A stretch of 6,720 nt of DNA, taken from contig JAADDM010000270.1 of assembly GCA_013153955.1 (NCBI GenBank), positions 1 to 6,720 on the forward strand. Reading direction: 5' to 3'. The DNA is from Gammaproteobacteria bacterium (lineage in GTDB: Bacteria > Pseudomonadota > Gammaproteobacteria > Thiomicrospirales > Thiomicrospiraceae). Shown piece by piece: positions 6,269 to 6,720 of this stretch. Position 1 is the stretch's first letter. Each line of letters starts with the position of its first letter. A program made the translations under genes and the position numbers. The notes under the pieces were generated by a model, which was given only the letters and a program-made list of their open reading frames with translations, was not told the origin of the DNA and did not search any database.

Positions 6269-6720
6269 TCAATACTGAGAGAGCCAACCCACTTCAGCCT
6301 TGCTCAAAGCTCTAAATTGGCCAATGGCTAAAGTCGCTTCCAAAGTAATCTCCCCCACCTCTTCCCGATGTAAATTGACTACTCTATTCCCGACCGCGGC
6401 AAACATCCGTTTAACTTGGTGATAGCGTCCTTCATAAATGGTGAGTCGACAGTGCGTACTTGAGATAACCTCTATCGGAGCGGGTGTTGTGGTGGTATTT
6501 TCTGAGGTGAGATAAATGCCTTTCCAAAAAAAATCAGCTGTTTCAGGAGAGAGTGGGTAAGCCGTTTCAACCAGATAAACTTTGGGTATCTTAGCTTGAT
6601 CAGGCGATTTTAACTCGGTGAGTTTACGTGACCACTTGCCGTCATTGGTAAGGATAAGCAGGCCTGTGGTCGCGCGATCTAAGCGGCCAGCAATATGCAG
6701 CCCTGTTGTCTCAACACCCT
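6269..6720 (-). CDS. rsuA: 16S rRNA pseudouridine(516) synthase, C-terminal part (5' end beyond window)
   Basis: Read on the reverse strand, the frame is open from the window edge to TGA (6271-6269), giving 149 visible residues. The product isomerises U516 of 16S rRNA to pseudouridine during 30S assembly. The catalytic motif GRLDRATTGL is present with its Asp codon at 6679-6677, followed by LTNDGKWS as in RsuA. Near the C-terminus EGRYHQVKRMFAAVGN (beginning at 6433) and NLHREEVGEITL match what I know of E. coli RsuA almost residue for residue, which favours RsuA over RluB/RluE/RluF. E. coli RsuA has 231 residues, so the N-terminal S4 RNA-binding domain and the start lie outside, probably about 80 residues away. 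The visible part has no frameshift or missing key residue. It converges with the cyclase gene across a 60-bp gap. Confidence 0.93.
   Translation of the reverse strand, partial: GVETTGLHIAGRLDRATTGLLILTNDGKWSRKLTELKSPDQAKIPKVYLVETAYPLSPETADFFWKGIYLTSENTTTTPAPIEVISSTHCRLTIYEGRYHQVKRMFAAVGNRVVNLHREEVGEITLEATLAIGQFRALSKAEVGWLSQY

Overview
The window looks like chromosomal DNA of a gammaproteobacterium. The 149 visible residues of the rRNA pseudouridine synthase at the right end read very close to E. coli RsuA, and apt and the GGDEF protein are of common proteobacterial type. A type I-secreted giant adhesin, the moderate-to-low GC and the codon use suggest a marine lineage of the Oceanospirillales/Marinomonas kind. 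That placement is inference, since no marker gene settles it.

Layout. Positions 1-2181 (+) hold the C-terminal 726 residues of a very large surface or secreted protein: Ig/cadherin-like repeats, a LamG-like jelly roll, a second beta-rich module, a 12-residue charged tandem repeat, and an acidic tail resembling a type I secretion C-terminal target domain. A strong intrinsic terminator follows at 2198-2225. Positions 2256-3608 (+) encode a cytoplasmic Ser/Thr kinase-like domain fused to Sel1-type repeats, with several non-standard catalytic motifs. Positions 3641-4060 (-) hold an unrecognised 139-residue protein. The gap 4061-4259 contains a likely promoter for that reverse gene, a striking imperfect palindrome, and the leader of apt. 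Positions 4260-4778 (+) are apt (adenine salvage) and 4823-6208 (+) a membrane diguanylate cyclase (2 TM, HAMP-like, GAF, GGDEF). These two are probably co-transcribed. Positions 6269-6720 (-) are the 3' part of rsuA, convergent with the cyclase and cut by the window edge.

How the genes may work together. A giant adhesin, a signalling kinase and a c-di-GMP synthase within 6 kb could belong to attachment or biofilm control. Only proximity supports this: the terminator, the reverse gene and apt lie between the parts, and no LapD/LapG-like protease system or type I secretion genes are present. apt and rsuA are housekeeping genes. I do not see a clearly new defence, mobile or RNA-based system. 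The items most worth a second look are the atypical kinase, the charged repeat in the adhesin, the palindrome upstream of apt and the orphan reverse gene.
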